In this document: piece after piece, positions 5,207 to 6,230 of the stretch
Layout: every line of letters starts with the position of its first letter
Numbering within the stretch: position 1 is the first letter of the stretch
Origin: an uncultured Campylobacter sp.
Lineage (GTDB): Bacteria > Campylobacterota > Campylobacteria > Campylobacterales > Campylobacteraceae
DNA length: 6,230 nucleotides
Direction of reading: 5' to 3'
Assembly: GCF_938031315.1 (NCBI RefSeq)
Contig: NZ_CALHHT010000061.1
Coordinates: 1-6,230 of the forward strand
Program-made: the position numbers and the translations under genes
Notes under the pieces: model-generated
The model's input: only the letters and a program-made list of their open reading frames with translations
What the model was told of the DNA's origin: nothing
Database searches by the model: none

Positions 5207-5880
5207 CTACAAATCGTGCTCTTCGATCAAAACGCTCTTATTATTATCGTTACTGCAGAATGCTCTATATGAGCCGGACGTTGTGCTTTCGAATAAAAAT
5301 ACTACGCCGTCGCTTTCAAATTTTTTCGAGCAGCCCTTGGCGTGCAGCTTGGCAAGCTTCGGGCTATCAGGGGCATAAAACTGATAGCTATCGGTGAAGT
5401 GCTCCACGTATCGGTAGGTGATCTCCGCCCAAGGCACCCCGCTATCGCCGCTTCTATTTAGCACGATGGTTCTGGCGTTTATCGCCGCGAGCTTTGACTT
5501 TACTGCCCAAACGTCTTTTTGTCCCAACCGATGAGCTTTAACCCATCGCCGATACCCGGCGCATTATCCCTGAAAATGGAATTTGAATAAAATTTCGTCT
5601 CGTTGCCGTCCAAATCGATCCAAATATACTCATCGCCGTAGGTGCTCTGGATCGTAACGCGCAAATTTTTAGGGAAGTTGCGACCTGCAAAAGCCAATAA
5701 GTCTAGAAATCTCTCGCGATTTTGCTCGTAGTTTTGCATCGGCGGAGCTTTATCCAACTCCATATCATCTTTATCAAAGAAAGAATTCAACGCGAAAAAT
5801 GCCGCCAAAATCGGCAGCACCTTTACGCAAAAGAGAAAACCTAGAACCACGGCTATGACGATTTTTAAAGCTTTAGCCAA
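5207..5880 (-). pseudogene. Unknown membrane-anchored protein, split by a frameshift
   Basis: Two overlapping frames make one gene. The first starts at TTG (5880), with AAGGA six bases upstream, and encodes a membrane anchor (about residues 4-31). A soluble domain follows, ending GIGDGLKLIGWDKK before it runs out of frame into a stop at 5500-5502. The second frame continues seamlessly as DVWAVKSKLAAINARTIV down to the stop at 5207, and has no ATG or binding site of its own at the junction. Adding one A to the A5 run at 5516-5520 (minus strand GAC AAA AAG) restores a single protein of 224 residues. The C-terminal half has two cysteines (KGCSKKF, AFCSND) and reads as a secreted or periplasmic domain. 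I recognise no family. The break could be a real mutation, a sequencing error in a homopolymer, or a slippery site. The minus strand has C AAA AAG, which is close to but not a perfect A AAA AAG heptamer. Confidence 0.7.
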
Positions 5881-5963
5881 ATTTTTTCCTTAAATTTTAT
5901 GAGCCGTTTGGGCCTGGCGGCCTAATTTGCGGCGAGAGCAAAATTTAAACGCCCGCCGCGCAG

Positions 5964-5990
5964 CGTAAATTTTAAAATTTCAAATTTACG
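5964..5990. repeat. Perfect 9-bp inverted repeat overlapping the toxin remnant's stop
   Basis: CGTAAATTT (5964-5972) pairs with AAATTTACG (5982-5990), with a 9-base loop that is itself AT-rich. On the minus strand the hairpin contains the TAA of the PIN fragment (5986-5988). It could act as a transcript end for that gene. AAATTTACG also occurs at 404-412, next to the competing hairpins. Confidence 0.55.
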
Positions 5991-6162
5991 TCCAATTTTC
6001 TATTTTAAGCCCGCTTATATTTTTGAAATCTTTTTCGTTATTCGTAACGAGCGTGCAGCCGCGCGATAATACATTCGCAGCGATCAACATATCCATATCG
6101 CCTATTTTGCAATTAGCCGCCGTTAGCTCGCGCGCACCGTGCCAGCGTAAAGCGTCTGTGAT
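5986..6162 (-). pseudogene. C-terminal remnant of a VapC/FitB-like PIN-domain toxin
   Basis: Fifty-eight open codons read to a TAA and include IGDMDMLIAANVLSRG, then TLVTNNEKDF and GLKIENW. These are the characteristic last third of VapC/FitB-type PIN-domain ribonucleases: the late acidic residues of the metal site, the LIAA helix, TNN..F, and the closing E-N-W. A TAG at 6163-6165 interrupts the same frame. The sequence before it to the window edge does not show the N-terminal PIN strand with its first catalytic aspartate, in any frame. No ATG occurs before the GDMD motif. So this is a broken or truncated toxin, or one with a frameshift just upstream; the part beyond 6230 is unseen. No antitoxin is visible. 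VapC toxins normally cleave tRNA or rRNA and are held by a VapB partner encoded just upstream. Confidence 0.7.
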
Positions 6163-6230
6163 CTACTCACGCCGAATAAATTTCAAGCGGTGCGAACTGT
6201 TTACGTGGCTTGCGGTGTGCGAAAATGAAG

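Noticed and set aside
5095..5397. 100-codon plus-strand ORF
   Set aside because: Antisense to the better-supported frameshifted gene; Arg/Ser/Tyr-rich with no domain.

Overview
The window looks like a chromosomal segment of a Campylobacter-type epsilonproteobacterium. It is probably one of the relatively GC-rich oral species such as C. gracilis, but that species call is an inference. The support is an epsilon-style RibD with a long insert between its two zinc motifs, a 338-residue RuvB, and intergenic DNA saturated with AATTT-type words between GC-rich blocks. A G/C homopolymer tract of the kind Campylobacter uses for phase variation also fits. Only two genes are confidently named (ribD and ruvB). 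A third, a VapC/PIN toxin, is present only as a fragment.

Layout. 1-492: non-coding, with imperfect direct repeats and a striking pair of overlapping, mutually exclusive inverted repeats. 493-747 (-): a small multi-span membrane protein, with a 9-base poly-C tract 34 bases upstream of its start. 790-1283: no convincing gene, apart from a very short ORF that may be a decayed relative of the neighbouring gene's start. 1284-2216 (+): ribD, whose reductase domain runs out of recognisable sequence near 2130-2150. 2150-3140: an AT-rich block unlike its surroundings. It holds an unassignable stretch, a 43-codon ORF with a textbook ribosome binding site, and a 200-residue two-span membrane protein; the last two overlap by 8 bases on the minus strand. 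3259-3310: a hairpin plus U-run that ends the ruvB transcript. 3332-4348 (-): ruvB, with a promoter-like sequence just upstream. 4349-5206: over 850 bases of repeat-rich non-coding DNA with several hairpins. 5207-5880 (-): an unknown membrane-anchored protein split by a frameshift at a run of five A. 5986-6162 (-): the C-terminal half of a PIN-domain (VapC/FitB-like) toxin with a stop codon upstream.

Functionally the genes do not form one pathway. RibD (riboflavin synthesis) and RuvB (Holliday junction migration) are housekeeping genes; the rest looks accessory. The clearest story is erosion and replacement: a truncated ribD abutting an AT-rich foreign-looking cassette, a frameshifted membrane protein, and a toxin remnant. 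I see no complete novel defence or secretion system. The best candidates for something undescribed are the 43-codon ORF coupled to the two-span membrane protein and the competing hairpins at 352-406.
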